Shown one piece after another: positions 25,491-34,916 of a stretch of DNA of 64,000 nucleotides. The stretch lies in the NCBI GenBank assembly GCA_036389455.1, contig DASVPW010000013.1, positions 1 to 64,000 on the forward strand. The letters are read 5' to 3'. Origin of the DNA: JAJKJG01 sp036389455 (GTDB lineage Bacteria > Pseudomonadota > Alphaproteobacteria > Rhizobiales > Beijerinckiaceae). The notes beneath the pieces were generated by a model, which was given only the letters and a program-made list of their open reading frames with translations, searched no databases and was not told the DNA's origin. How positions within the stretch are numbered: position 1 is the first letter of the stretch; each line of letters starts with the position of its first letter. The position numbers were made by a program, and so were the translations under genes.

Positions 25491-26356
25491 GCGCGCCTCG
25501 CGAACAGCCCTTGGGGGCGGATGAAGACCATTACCATGAAGAACAGGAAGGCGATGGCGTAGCCCCACTCGGTCGCGAAGCACGAGCCGCCGACCGCGAT
25601 GAACTGGCTGATGATGAAGGCGGCGACAAAGCCGCCGATCATGTTGCCGAGGCCGCCAAGGACGCAGATCATGAAGATCAGCGGCCCGAACTGCAGCCCG
25701 ATCTGGGGATAGATGTCGTACTGCAGCACCATCAGGGCCGCAGCCAAGCCGGCGAGGCCACCACCGATGGCGGAGGTCACGAGATAGACCTTGCGGGCGT
25801 CGACCCCCATCAGCGGCATGATCTGCCGGTCCTGGGCGATCGCCCGGATCGCCGTGCCCATGTAGGTGCGGGCGAGGAAGAGCCACAGTGCCAGCATCCC
25901 AGCGAGCGCCACCGCGAAGGTGAGAATCCGCGACCACGCGAAGGACATGTCGAAGAGGCTCACGGAGCCGAGGCGGATGCCGATGTTCCTGAATTCGATG
26001 CCGAAGGCCATGGTGGCGGCGGCCTGGAGGAAGAACAGCACGCCCCCGGTGACGAGGAGTTGGTTGATCGGTGCCTGGTCGAGCACCGGCCGGATCACGA
26101 GCACGTGCAGGAGCGCCCCGGCCGCCGCGATCAGCAGGACGCCGACGAGCGCGGCGACGAGGAACGGCGCCCCGCCCTTGTGGGCGTAGTGGATGCCGTA
26201 CATGCCGATCATGACGAGCTCGGCATAGCAGATCCACACCACGTCGATGACGCCGAAGACAAGGTTCAGGCCGAGCGCGAGGAGCGCGAGGAGACCTGCG
26301 AGCAGGATGCCGTTCAGCACCGCCTCGAGGAAGAAGATGTCGAGCTGGCAATCCAT
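25487..26356 (-). CDS. livH: Branched-chain amino acid-type ABC permease LivH
   Basis: LivH-family permease of 289 residues with about eight helices. Diagnostic segments are GLNLVFGVIDVVWICYAEL near the N-terminus, AIRAIAQDRQIMPLMGVD in the cytoplasmic coupling loop, and GGLGNMIGGFVAAFII. It lies between livF (6 bases upstream) and livM (4-bp overlap downstream). It pairs with LivM to form the translocation pore. Confidence 0.9.
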   Translation of the reverse strand: MDCQLDIFFLEAVLNGILLAGLLALLALGLNLVFGVIDVVWICYAELVMIGMYGIHYAHKGGAPFLVAALVGVLLIAAAGALLHVLVIRPVLDQAPINQLLVTGGVLFFLQAAATMAFGIEFRNIGIRLGSVSLFDMSFAWSRILTFAVALAGMLALWLFLARTYMGTAIRAIAQDRQIMPLMGVDARKVYLVTSAIGGGLAGLAAALMVLQYDIYPQIGLQFGPLIFMICVLGGLGNMIGGFVAAFIISQFIAVGGSCFATEWGYAIAFLFFMVMVFIRPQGLFARRA

Positions 26357-26362
26357 CGCGCC

Positions 26363-27067
<705 letters not shown>

Positions 27068-27071
27068 AAGG

Positions 27072-27806
27072 TCACGCCACCGCCTCCGGCCCGAGATAGA
27101 CCTCGACCACCCGACGGTCCGCCTGCGCCGCAGCGGGCGCGCCTTCGAAGATGACCTCGCCGTGATCGAGCACCACGACCCGGTCGACGACCCGCATGAG
27201 CACGCCCATGATGTGCTCGACCCAGACGATGGTGATCCCCTTCTCGCGGCGGATGCGGCGGAGCATGTCCGCGGCCTGGTCCATCTCGGCGTGGTCGAGG
27301 CCGTTGAGGCTCTCGTCAGCGAGGAACAGGCGCGGCTGGGTCGCGAGCGCCCGGGCGAGCTCGAGCTTCTTCAGCGCCGCCGCCCCGAGGCCGTCGGTGC
27401 CGGCCCGCGCGTCCGTCGACAGGCCGACGAGCGCCAGCGCCTCCTCGGCGAGGCGCCAGCAGTCGGTGCGGGAGACATGGCGGTCCTGGCCGAAGAAGGC
27501 CGAGAGCGCAACGTTCTCGAGGAGGGAGAGGTTGCGGAACGGGCGCGGGATCTGGAAGGTGCGCCCGATGCCCTTGTGGCAGATGCGGTTCGGGGCAAGG
27601 CCGCCGATCTCCTCGCCCTCGAACGCGATCGAGCCCGCCGTCGGCGCGTAGAGCCCCGCGATGCAGTTGAAGGTCGTGCTCTTGCCCGACCCGTTCGGGC
27701 CGATGAGCCCGAGGATCTCGCCCTCCTCCACCTCGAACGACACGTCCTTGACGGCGAAGAAGCCGCCGAACCTCTTGGTGAGGCCGGACACTGCGAGCAT
27801 CGTCAT
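27072..27806 (-). CDS. livG: Branched-chain amino acid-type ABC ATPase LivG
   Basis: ATPase of 244 residues, LivG type: Walker A GPNGSGKSTTF, GRTFQIPRPFRNLS at the Q-loop, Walker B LFLADESLNGLD and H-loop VWVEHIM. The signature region reads LGAAALKKLELARAL rather than LSGGQ, which is a drift seen in some LivG proteins. ATG 27806 is the listed start; a second ATG two codons in is also possible. It follows the binding-protein gene by 40 bases, a gap that contains a short hairpin. Confidence 0.9.
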   Translation of the reverse strand: MTMLAVSGLTKRFGGFFAVKDVSFEVEEGEILGLIGPNGSGKSTTFNCIAGLYAPTAGSIAFEGEEIGGLAPNRICHKGIGRTFQIPRPFRNLSLLENVALSAFFGQDRHVSRTDCWRLAEEALALVGLSTDARAGTDGLGAAALKKLELARALATQPRLFLADESLNGLDHAEMDQAADMLRRIRREKGITIVWVEHIMGVLMRVVDRVVVLDHGEVIFEGAPAAAQADRRVVEVYLGPEAVA

Positions 27807-27832
27807 GCCCGGCTCTCTCCGTCGCGGCGACG

Positions 27833-27846
27833 CGGGGCACGCCCCG
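27833..27846 (-). other. Small stem-loop directly after the binding-protein stop codon
   Basis: CGGGGC and GCCCCG form an inverted repeat around AC, adjoining the stop codon of the upstream gene. It is short, but it occupies the place where the other ABC operons here carry larger palindromes after the binding-protein gene. Confidence 0.4.
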
Positions 27847-29136
27847 TCAGCGCGCGTAGGCGTGGCCCTTGGGCAGCGGGATCACGGCGTCGATGGTCTT
27901 GATCGCGGCCGGCCACACCACCTTGGTCTCGCCGTTGACAAGCTGCATGACGGCCGGCGTCGAGCGCTCGTTCTGCCCAGCCATCGGGTGCCCGGGCGGG
28001 AAGAATTTGACGCCATAGCCCTGGATCGTGCCGCCCTCCGGGATGTCCGTCTCGAGCGCCGCCTTGCGTAGCGCCTCGGGGTCGTGGCCGCCGTGCTTCT
28101 TGATCGCGCGCGGCAGCACGTCGGTGAGGAAGATCCAGGTCTGGTTGAAGCCCATGGAGACATGGGTCGGGACTTCGTTTGCGCCGGTCTCGGCCTTGTA
28201 GCGGCGCACCATCTCGGCGGTGAGCTCGCCGAGGCCGGGTTTCAGCGTCTTCGGGTCGAGGAGCTGCGCCGCGACCGGATCGACGTTGTAGACGTAGTTC
28301 ACGTCGTCCTTGAAGGTTTCCATCAGCTTGTCGAACTGGCCGTAGCCGGCGCCGTGGCCGATGAGCGCGGCCCACTTCAGGCCCGCCTCCTTCGACTGGC
28401 GCAGGAACAGCGTGATGTCGGGGTTGTAGCCCGTGTGCAGGATGACGTCGGGCTGCGCGCGCCGCAGCTTCGTGACGAGAGCCGAAAGGTCGGTCGAGGT
28501 CGCGGCGTAGCCCTCCTTGTGGACGACCTGCAGGCCGAGCTGCTTGCAGACCGCCTCGTTGCCCTGCGCGACGCCGACGCCGTAGGGCCCGTCCTCGTGG
28601 ATGATCGCGACCTTGACGTCCTTCACCTCCTTGCCGAGCTTCGCCTTGGCGCTCTCGGCGACGAACTTGCAGGAGGCCTCGCCGAATTGGTCGGAGTGGA
28701 CCTGCGGCCGGAACACGTACTGCAGGTTCTTGTCCTTGAACACGGCCGAGGCGACGCAGACGTTCGCCCAGAAGAATTTCTTGGCGGCGTCGACCTTCGC
28801 CGCCATGGGCACGCACTGCGCGCTCGAGAACACGCCCATGAGGAGGTCGACCTTGGCGTCGTTGAGGAGGCGCTCCGCCTCGTTGATGGCGACGTCGGTC
28901 TTCGACTGGGCGTCGGCGTAGATCGCCTCGATCTTCTGGCCCTCGACGCCGCCCTTCTCGTTGACCATGTCGATGGCGATCTTGGTGGCGATCGCGGCGG
29001 GCTTCGAGCCGCCGCCCGCAAAGGCGCCGGTATAGTCGTAGATGACGCCGATCTTGACCTCGGCCTGCGCCGCGCCCGCGGCGAGCGCCGCCCCGGCGAG
29101 CGCGCCGATGCCGAGCAGTGCGCTGAAACGCTTCAT
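27847..29136 (-). CDS. Branched-chain amino acid-type periplasmic binding protein
   Basis: First gene of the nine-gene transport unit. The 429-residue protein has a signal peptide (MKRFSALLGIGALAGAALAAG, cleavage after AQA), then VKIGVIYDYTGAFAGGG, the family start. NEKGGVEGQKIEAIYADAQS and LLMGVFSSAQCVPMA follow. It belongs to the LivK/ANF-receptor-like type. ATG 29136 is preceded by GGGAGGACTCC; the longer open frame upstream crosses the promoter region and is not used. The ligand is not predictable; related rhizobial proteins bind aliphatic or aromatic acids as well as amino acids. Confidence 0.88.
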   Translation of the reverse strand: MKRFSALLGIGALAGAALAAGAAQAEVKIGVIYDYTGAFAGGGSKPAAIATKIAIDMVNEKGGVEGQKIEAIYADAQSKTDVAINEAERLLNDAKVDLLMGVFSSAQCVPMAAKVDAAKKFFWANVCVASAVFKDKNLQYVFRPQVHSDQFGEASCKFVAESAKAKLGKEVKDVKVAIIHEDGPYGVGVAQGNEAVCKQLGLQVVHKEGYAATSTDLSALVTKLRRAQPDVILHTGYNPDITLFLRQSKEAGLKWAALIGHGAGYGQFDKLMETFKDDVNYVYNVDPVAAQLLDPKTLKPGLGELTAEMVRRYKAETGANEVPTHVSMGFNQTWIFLTDVLPRAIKKHGGHDPEALRKAALETDIPEGGTIQGYGVKFFPPGHPMAGQNERSTPAVMQLVNGETKVVWPAAIKTIDAVIPLPKGHAYAR

Positions 29137-29183
29137 GGAGTCCTCCCGCATGCGCCGCCCAGGCGCCCTTTTTCGTTGGCGCG

Positions 29184-29213
29184 AGTGTGCGGAGGGCGAC
29201 AAAGGCTTGTCAA
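29184..29213 (-). promoter_or_regulatory. Possible promoter of the nine-gene transport unit
   Basis: On the minus strand a perfect TTGACA (29213-29208) is followed after 17 bases by GCACACT. It lies about 48 bases before the binding-protein ATG. The -35 is convincing and the -10 weak. Confidence 0.4.
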
Positions 29214-29259
29214 TGGGCTGTACTGGCGGACGGGCCAGACGAGGAGCGGAGGTCGAGCG

Positions 29260-30006
29260 ATGGGGACGGCCGATTTCGAGCCGGGCGGGTACCGCTACAT
29301 CCCGGCGGTGTTCCAGTATTCGGGCGGCGTCGCGGCCCGGCCGGGCTTCGCCGTCCGGCGGGTGCGGTTCAGGAGCCCGGTGCCGCTCGCCGAGGGCTTT
29401 GCCCGCATCGAGCGCTTCATCCGGGACGCCGGGCGACCCCTGACCTCGTTCTGCGCCTGCGAGCTGCGCTCGCCCGCTCCGTTCACGGAGGATGGATTTC
29501 GCGCCTTCAACCAGGCCTACGTCGTGACGCTCGGGACGTGGGGCATCTACCGGGACCACGACAACCCGGTCGCGCGCAGCAACGTCTGCCCGGAGATCGA
29601 TCCCCCGCCGGAGCCGTCGTTCCACGCCTTCTCATTCACCGTGGAGGCGCAAGGCGCGGCGCCGAGCTTCGTCGTGGCCGGCAGCGGCGAAGCCCAGGAG
29701 GGCCGCGGCAGCTACGCCGAGCGCACGGTGCGGCACGGGGAGACCGGCCCCGACGCGATGCGGGAAAAGGCGCGCTTCGTCCTCTCCGAGATGGAGCGGC
29801 GACTCGCCCTCCTCGGCGTCGGTTGGGCCGACACCACGGCGGCCCAGGTCTATACCGTGCACGACCTCCACCCGTTCCTCGGCGACGAGATCGTCGCCCG
29901 GGGCGCCGCCCGCGCCGGCCTCACCTGGCACTTCTGCCGTCCCCCGGTGAGGGGGCTCGAATACGAGATGGACTGCCGCGGCGTGGCCTTCGAGGAGGTG
30001 GTCTGA
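29260..30006 (+). CDS. CnbZ-like (2-amino-5-chloromuconate deaminase family) protein
   Basis: A 248-residue protein that I recognise only as the family often annotated as CnbZ, 2-amino-5-chloromuconate deaminase, a hydrolytic deaminase of nitro/aminoaromatic degradation. Seen are GGYRYIPAVFQYSGGVAA at the N-terminus, CACELRSPAPFTEDGF, ARSNVCPEIDPP, and a RidA-like second half (GVGWADTTAAQVYTVHDLHP). Many relatives are uncharacterised, so the true substrate may differ. ATG 29260 follows GGAGG. The gene diverges from the transport unit and stands alone. Confidence 0.6.
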   Translation: MGTADFEPGGYRYIPAVFQYSGGVAARPGFAVRRVRFRSPVPLAEGFARIERFIRDAGRPLTSFCACELRSPAPFTEDGFRAFNQAYVVTLGTWGIYRDHDNPVARSNVCPEIDPPPEPSFHAFSFTVEAQGAAPSFVVAGSGEAQEGRGSYAERTVRHGETGPDAMREKARFVLSEMERRLALLGVGWADTTAAQVYTVHDLHPFLGDEIVARGAARAGLTWHFCRPPVRGLEYEMDCRGVAFEEVV

Positions 30007-30100
30007 AGCTGCCGCGGGGCCATGGGCAATGAAACGTTAAGCGGCCGCCCCCTAGGGTCGTAGCAGTTGAAGAGTTCATTGCGAGAGCCTCGAGGGAACC

Positions 30101-31336
30101 ATGAAGGCGGACTCCGTCTCCACGAAGATCGGCGCATGTCTCTTCCTCCTGCTGGCCATCGCCGCCGCGCCCGCGGGCCTTGCACTCTGGATGATGGAGG
30201 CGACCTCGCAGGGACGCATGATCGTCGCCGGCTTCGGCCTCGCCGCGCTTCTCGTGGCGCTTGGGATCATGGCCTACCTGCGGCGCGGCATCGCGGCGCC
30301 GCTCGAAAGGCTCGCGTCGGCGATGGACCGGCTCGCCGGCGGCGACCTCTCGGTTGCGGTCGAGGGAGCGGAGCGCCGCGACGAGATCGGGCGCATGGCG
30401 GCCGCCCTCGGCGGATTCCGGGCAAGCCTCGTCGAGCGGGACCGCCTCGCCAAGGAGGAGCGCCTCGGCCACGACCGGCAGCGCGCGCGGCAGGACACGG
30501 TCGAGCAGCTCGTCGCCGGGTTCGACGCCGCGATGAACGGCGCCCTGTCCGCGGTCACGGCCAACGCAGCCCAGCTCGACGCCGCGGCGCATTCGCTCGG
30601 CGCGATCGCCGACGAGGCGACCCGCAGCGCCGAGACCGCATCGGGCGTCTCGGCCACCGCGTCGGGCAACGTCCAGACCGTCGCGAGCGCGACCGAGCAG
30701 CTTGCGTCCTCGGTCGCCGAGATCGCCCACCAGGTCAGCCAGGCGGCCGCGATCGTCGCCAAGGCGAGCGCGCTCGCGAACGAGTCGGACAGGCGCATCG
30801 TCGCCCTTGACGAGGCGGCACAGCGCATCGGCGAGGTGGTCTCGCTCATCAACGCCATCGCGGGCCAGACCAACCTCCTGGCCCTCAACGCCACCATCGA
30901 GGCGGCCCGCGCCGGCGAGATGGGCAAGGGCTTCGCGGTCGTCGCCCAGGAGGTCAAGCTCCTGGCGAGCCAGACCGCCAAGGCGACGGAGGAGATTTCC
31001 TCGCAGATCTCGCAGATCCAAGGCTCGGCGCGCGATGCCGTCGGGACCATGAAGACCATCGCGGCCACCATGGACGAGGCCCGCACCTACACGGTCTCGA
31101 TCGCCGCCGCGATCGAGGAGCAGGAGGCCGCGACGCAGGAGATCAGCCGCAACACGCAGGAGGCGGCGCACGGCACCTCGACCCTGTCGCAGGCGGTCGA
31201 CACGGTCACCCACGCGATCGGCGAGACCCGCCGGTCGGCGTCCGACGTGGCGCTCGCGTCGCGGGACCTCGGCACCCAGGCCGACAAGGTCCGCGAGGCG
31301 GTGCACCGCTTCGTCGGCGCCGTGCGGGCGGCCTGA
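30101..31336 (+). CDS. Methyl-accepting chemotaxis protein without a ligand domain
   Basis: A 411-residue chemoreceptor. Two hydrophobic helices (about 10-33 and 39-60) are separated by only a few residues, so there is no periplasmic sensor domain. A HAMP domain follows (RRGIAAPLERLASAMDRLAGG), then a long coiled coil with the conserved signalling tip EVVSLINAIAGQTNLLALNA and EAARAGEMGKGFAVVAQEVK. Such receptors sense membrane or cytoplasmic cues. No che genes lie nearby. ATG 30101 is preceded by a GAGGGAACC-type ribosome-binding site. Confidence 0.92.
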   Translation: MKADSVSTKIGACLFLLLAIAAAPAGLALWMMEATSQGRMIVAGFGLAALLVALGIMAYLRRGIAAPLERLASAMDRLAGGDLSVAVEGAERRDEIGRMAAALGGFRASLVERDRLAKEERLGHDRQRARQDTVEQLVAGFDAAMNGALSAVTANAAQLDAAAHSLGAIADEATRSAETASGVSATASGNVQTVASATEQLASSVAEIAHQVSQAAAIVAKASALANESDRRIVALDEAAQRIGEVVSLINAIAGQTNLLALNATIEAARAGEMGKGFAVVAQEVKLLASQTAKATEEISSQISQIQGSARDAVGTMKTIAATMDEARTYTVSIAAAIEEQEAATQEISRNTQEAAHGTSTLSQAVDTVTHAIGETRRSASDVALASRDLGTQADKVREAVHRFVGAVRAA

Positions 31337-31340
31337 GGAA

Positions 31341-31375
31341 ACGAAAAGGGCACGCCTAGCGGCGCGCCCCTTCGT
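31341..31375. terminator. Bidirectional terminator-like hairpin
   Basis: ACGAAAAGGGC pairs with GCCCCTTCGT with one bulge, around a GC-rich loop. It lies exactly between the convergent chemoreceptor and Lys/Ser-rich genes. A-rich and T-rich flanks on the two sides fit a shared terminator. Confidence 0.5.
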
Positions 31376-31393
31376 TCGCAGTCCTTCTGTCGT

Positions 31394-31978
31394 TCAGCTC
31401 TTGCTGCTCGACTTGCGGGCGCTCTTCCGTGCGCCGCCCGACTTCTTCGACGATTTGCGCGCCGAGGTCGAGGAGCTCTTCGCGGCCGAGCGGGACTTCG
31501 CACCGCTCTTCTTCGCGCCGGTCGAGCGCTTCGAGCCGCCTGCCGCCTTCGAGCCGCGGGCCGAGGACCGGGAGCTCTTCTGGCCCGAGCTGCCCTTGCG
31601 CGACGAGGCCGCGCGCTTGCCGCCCGTGCCCGACGAGCCCTTCGAGGAGCGCTTGGACGCGGAGCTCTTCGATGCTCCCTTGCTCCCGCCTCGTGCAGAC
31701 GAGCGCCCGCTCTTCGACGCGCCTTTGGCCGCACTCTTGCGCGATGCGGCGGACTTCTTCCCGCCGCCCTTGCGCGCGCTCTTGCCCGAGCTTTTCGCGG
31801 CGCTCTTCTTGGATCCCGAGCCGCCCTTCTTGCCGCCGCCGTCCTGCTTGTTGACGGTCGCCCAGGCGCGGCGCTCGGCTTCGTCCTCGGATACGCCGCG
31901 GCTCTCGTAGGATTCCTCGATGTGCTCGGCCTTGCGTTCCTGCTTGTCGGTGTACTTCGATTTGTCGCCTCTCGGCAT
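31394..31978 (-). CDS. Basic Lys/Ser-rich protein of the so-called plasmid-stabilization family
   Basis: A 194-residue protein. The N-terminal 55 residues (MPRGDKSKYTDKQERKAEHI..., YESRGVSEDEAERRAWATVNK) match a small conserved family often labelled plasmid stabilization protein, though the function is not established. The rest is low-complexity Lys/Ser/Arg/Gly/Ala sequence with many KKSA, RKSA and SKSS units, like histone-H1-like nucleoid proteins. ATG 31978 starts the conserved N-terminus. The tail probably binds nucleic acid; this is inferred from composition only. Confidence 0.7.
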   Translation of the reverse strand: MPRGDKSKYTDKQERKAEHIEESYESRGVSEDEAERRAWATVNKQDGGGKKGGSGSKKSAAKSSGKSARKGGGKKSAASRKSAAKGASKSGRSSARGGSKGASKSSASKRSSKGSSGTGGKRAASSRKGSSGQKSSRSSARGSKAAGGSKRSTGAKKSGAKSRSAAKSSSTSARKSSKKSGGARKSARKSSSKS

Positions 31979-32161
31979 CCTCGCCTCCTTTGGCGTCAGC
32001 GTGCCATTGGTCACGCTCGTCGGCCAAACGTGCGGACGCCGGGGTGGTTCCGGATTCGCACCCTGCGCGCCGTCGCGCGGCAGCTTATGCACCGGAATCC
32101 GCTTCTCGCGGTGCGCCTGACTCGCTAAGCGGATGACCGGCACTCTCGACCAGATTCAATC

Positions 32162-33028
32162 GTGACCCAGCGCAACGTCCTCGCCGTCGTCCTGTGGATG
32201 ATCGGCACGCTCGTCTCGTTCTCGGCGACCGCGGTCGGCGTGCGCGCGCTGTCCAGGAATCTCTCCGTGCCCGAGATCCTGACCTTGCGCAGCGCCGCCG
32301 GCATCGCGATTCTTCTGATGCTCGCGGTGTTGCAGCCTGCGCTCAGGACGAATCTTCGGCCGCGCCGCTTCCCGCTTCATCTCGTGCGCAACATCGTCCA
32401 TTTCGGCGCGACCTACGCCTGGGCGCTCGGGATCACGCTCTTGCCGCTCGCCACCGTGTTCGCCCTCGAGTTCACGCTGCCGATCTGGGTCGCGGTCCTC
32501 GCCGTGCTGTTCCTGCGCGAGCGCCTGACCGCAAGCCGCATCGCCTCGATCGTGCTGGGCTTCACCGGCGTGCTCGTCGTGCTGCGGCCGGGCATCGAGA
32601 CCCTGCAGGCCGGCGCCTTCGTGGTGCTCGCGGCCGCGTTCGGCTTCGCCGTCACGGCGGTTGCGACGAAGACGCTGACCGCCACCGAGACGACGTTCTC
32701 GATCCTTCTGTGGATGAACGTCATCCAGCTCCCGCTCAACTTCTCCGGGAGCGGGCCGGCGTTCTGGGAGAAGCTCGACCCGTCCCACGCCCTGCCGCTG
32801 ATCGGCGTCTGCGTCGGCGGGCTGTCCTCGCACTGGTGCATCACCAACGCCTACCGGCACGGCGACGCCGTCATGGTGGTGCCGCTCGACTTCCTGCGCC
32901 TGCCGCTGATCGCCTTCGTCGGCTGGCGGCTCTACGGCGAGGCGCTCGACCCGTTCGTGTTCCTGGGCAGCGCCGTCATCATCGCCGGCATCCTGTGGAA
33001 CCTCAGGGCCGAGGCGAGGCGCGGATAG
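32162..33028 (+). CDS. EamA/DMT-family transporter
   Basis: A 288-residue inner-membrane protein with about ten helices in two homologous EamA halves, as in drug/metabolite transporters. SVPEILTLRSAAGIAI and VFALEFTLPIWVAVLAVLF in the first half mirror HGDAVMVVPLDFLRLPLIAF in the second. GTG 32162 is the start. Its stop directly abuts the ATG of the helicase gene, suggesting cotranscription, although a functional link is not obvious. Confidence 0.85.
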   Translation: MTQRNVLAVVLWMIGTLVSFSATAVGVRALSRNLSVPEILTLRSAAGIAILLMLAVLQPALRTNLRPRRFPLHLVRNIVHFGATYAWALGITLLPLATVFALEFTLPIWVAVLAVLFLRERLTASRIASIVLGFTGVLVVLRPGIETLQAGAFVVLAAAFGFAVTAVATKTLTATETTFSILLWMNVIQLPLNFSGSGPAFWEKLDPSHALPLIGVCVGGLSSHWCITNAYRHGDAVMVVPLDFLRLPLIAFVGWRLYGEALDPFVFLGSAVIIAGILWNLRAEARRG

Positions 33029-34120
33029 ATGGCCTGGTCGCCGCAGCAGGACCGGGCGCTCGCCGCCGTCGCCGCCTGGCTCAAGGAAGGCAAGCCGCAG
33101 GTGTTCCGCCTGTTCGGCTACGCCGGCACGGGCAAGACCACGCTCGCGCGCCACATCGCGGAGGCGGTCGAGGGCGAGGTCGCGTTCGGCGCCTTCACGG
33201 GCAAGGCCGCCTCGGTGCTGCGCCAGAAGGGCTGCCGCGACGCCTCGACCATCCACTCCATGATCTACCGCACCCGCGAGTCGGACGAGGGCGGGCCGCT
33301 CTTCGCCCTCAACCGCTCCGGGCCGGCCTCGCAGGCGGACCTCATCGTCATCGACGAGTGCTCGATGGTCGACGAGGAGCTCGGGCGCGACCTCCTGTCC
33401 TTCGGCAAGCCGGTGCTCGTGCTCGGCGACCCGGCGCAGCTGCCGCCGGTGAAGGGCGGCGGCTTCTTCACCGAGGCCGAGCCCGACGTGATGCTGACCG
33501 AGGTCCACCGCCAGGCCCGGGACAACCCGATCATCCGCCTCTCGATGGCGGTGCGCGAGGGCGGGCGCCTGCCGCCCGGGGAACACGGCGAGAGCCGGGT
33601 CGTGCGCCGCGGCGACATCGACGCCGGGGCCGTGACGAGAGCCGACCAGGTGCTCGTCGGCATGAACCGGACGCGCCGCCTCTACAATGCCCGCATCCGC
33701 GAGATCCTCGGCTACCGCGACCCCATGCCGGCCGCGGACGAGAAGCTCGTGTGTCTCAGGAACGACAAGACGAAGGGGCTCCTCAACGGCGGCACCTGGA
33801 CCGTGCAGGCCGTGCGCCCGCCGAGGAACGGGCTCGTGCGCCTCGACCTCGTCCCCGAGGACGAGCGCCGCAGGAAGCCCGTCGAGGTCTGCGTACTGCC
33901 GGAATTCTTCGAGGGCCGCGAGGACGAGATCCCGCTTGCCGCGCGCCGCGAGTCCGACGAGTTCACCTACGGCTACGCGCTCACCGTCCACAAGGCGCAG
34001 GGGTCGCAGTGGAACAGCGTGGTGCTGTTCGACGAGTCCTTCGCCTTCCGCGAGCACAAGAGCCGCTGGCTCTATACGGCGATCACCCGCGCGGCCGAGC
34101 GGGTGACGGTCGTAATGTGA
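33029..34120 (+). CDS. RecD-like SF1 DNA helicase
   Basis: A 363-residue ATP-dependent helicase-like protein. Walker A is GYAGTGKTTLA (residues 30-40), Walker B is LIVIDECSMVDE, motif III is LGDPAQLPPV, and the C-terminal UvrD-like part has YGYALTVHKAQGSQW and LYTAITRA. It is shorter than RecD2, lacking the N-terminal extension, and matches the compact ATP-dependent RecD-like family often found outside recBCD operons. Its role in repair or recombination is inferred from the family. It starts immediately after the transporter stop. Confidence 0.88.
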   Translation: MAWSPQQDRALAAVAAWLKEGKPQVFRLFGYAGTGKTTLARHIAEAVEGEVAFGAFTGKAASVLRQKGCRDASTIHSMIYRTRESDEGGPLFALNRSGPASQADLIVIDECSMVDEELGRDLLSFGKPVLVLGDPAQLPPVKGGGFFTEAEPDVMLTEVHRQARDNPIIRLSMAVREGGRLPPGEHGESRVVRRGDIDAGAVTRADQVLVGMNRTRRLYNARIREILGYRDPMPAADEKLVCLRNDKTKGLLNGGTWTVQAVRPPRNGLVRLDLVPEDERRRKPVEVCVLPEFFEGREDEIPLAARRESDEFTYGYALTVHKAQGSQWNSVVLFDESFAFREHKSRWLYTAITRAAERVTVVM

Positions 34121-34203
34121 GCTCCCCCATGGGAACCGGATGACGCGGCCCGCGCTTAATTCGGGCAACGGCTTCGTTTTTTTCGCCCGAGAGAGGCGCC
34201 GCC

Positions 34204-34377
34204 ATGCTGAAATGGGCCATCATCTTCCTCGTGATCTCGCTGATCGCGGGCGCGCTCGGCTTCTCCGGGATCGCGGCGGGCGCAGCGCGCATTTCGAAGA
34301 TCCTCTTCGGGATCTTCTTCGCGATCTTCCTTTTGATCGTTCTCTTCGCCGTCCTGGCCGGCCAGGCGCTGTTCTAG
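34204..34377 (+). CDS. DUF1328 small membrane protein
   Basis: A 57-residue protein made of two hydrophobic helices with Gly-rich turns: MLKWAIIFLVISLIAGALGF, GIAAGAARISKILFGIFF, and a final AGQALF. This is the whole DUF1328/UPF0391 family length. Such proteins are common stress-associated membrane peptides of unknown role. The Shine-Dalgarno is GAGAGGCGCC. Confidence 0.9.
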   Translation: MLKWAIIFLVISLIAGALGFSGIAAGAARISKILFGIFFAIFLLIVLFAVLAGQALF

Positions 34378-34432
34378 GGCTGGCGAGCGCGGAAGGGCGT
34401 GTTAGCCTGAACGGAATTTGAGGGCTAATTCC

Positions 34433-34897
34433 ATGCGGTTTTTCGCATCCCGGCCGTCGATCCTGACGGTCATCCTTCTCGGCTTCGTCGCCGGATTCCT
34501 GGCAACGCTCACGGTCCACCAGCTTGCCATCGGGCTCCTGAACGCGGCGGGCGCCGTGCCGAACCCGCCCTATTCCATGCGCCCGGTCCCGCCCTTGCGC
34601 GTGCCCGCGGTCCTGAACCTCGCCTTTTGGGGCGGCCTGTGGGGGATTGCCTGGGCGCTCGTCGCCGAACGCCTGCCGCACCGCTGGCCCGTGTGGCTCG
34701 CCGGCCTGATCTTCGGGGCGCTCGCCCCGACCCTCGTCGGCTGGTTCGTCGTCAATCCCATCAAGGGGCTGCCGGTGGCGAACGGATTCAATCCCGCGCG
34801 GATGTGGATCGGCCCGCTGGTGAACGGCGTATGGGGCTTGGGAACGGCGCTGATCTACGATTTCCTGAGCCGTCGCTTCGGCCGGCGCTCGGCGTAA
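34433..34897 (+). CDS. Hypothetical four-helix membrane protein
   Basis: A 154-residue integral membrane protein without a family that I recognise. It has hydrophobic helices at about 11-32, 62-80, 86-110 and 130-147, and a conserved-looking PNPPYSMRPVPPLR loop. ATG 34433 gives a natural start; the in-frame TTG five codons upstream is less likely. It sits between the DUF1328 gene and a convergent acyl-CoA dehydrogenase gene. Confidence 0.65.
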   Translation: MRFFASRPSILTVILLGFVAGFLATLTVHQLAIGLLNAAGAVPNPPYSMRPVPPLRVPAVLNLAFWGGLWGIAWALVAERLPHRWPVWLAGLIFGALAPTLVGWFVVNPIKGLPVANGFNPARMWIGPLVNGVWGLGTALIYDFLSRRFGRRSA

Positions 34898-34916
34898 ACC
34901 TCTCCCTCGGTAGGGA

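Noticed and set aside
27847..29625. Longer 592-codon version of the binding protein
   Set aside because: The extra N-terminal part crosses the promoter and has no similarity; the ATG at 29136 has a strong ribosome-binding site and a signal peptide.
31401..31910. Acidic plus-strand open frame opposite the Lys/Ser-rich gene
   Set aside because: It is the complement of a low-complexity basic tail; the minus-strand N-terminus matches a conserved family.
32156..34168. Long open frame opposite the transporter and helicase genes
   Set aside because: It is a shadow of two well-supported genes in high-GC DNA; its composition is Arg/Gly/Ala/Asp-rich and it matches no domain.
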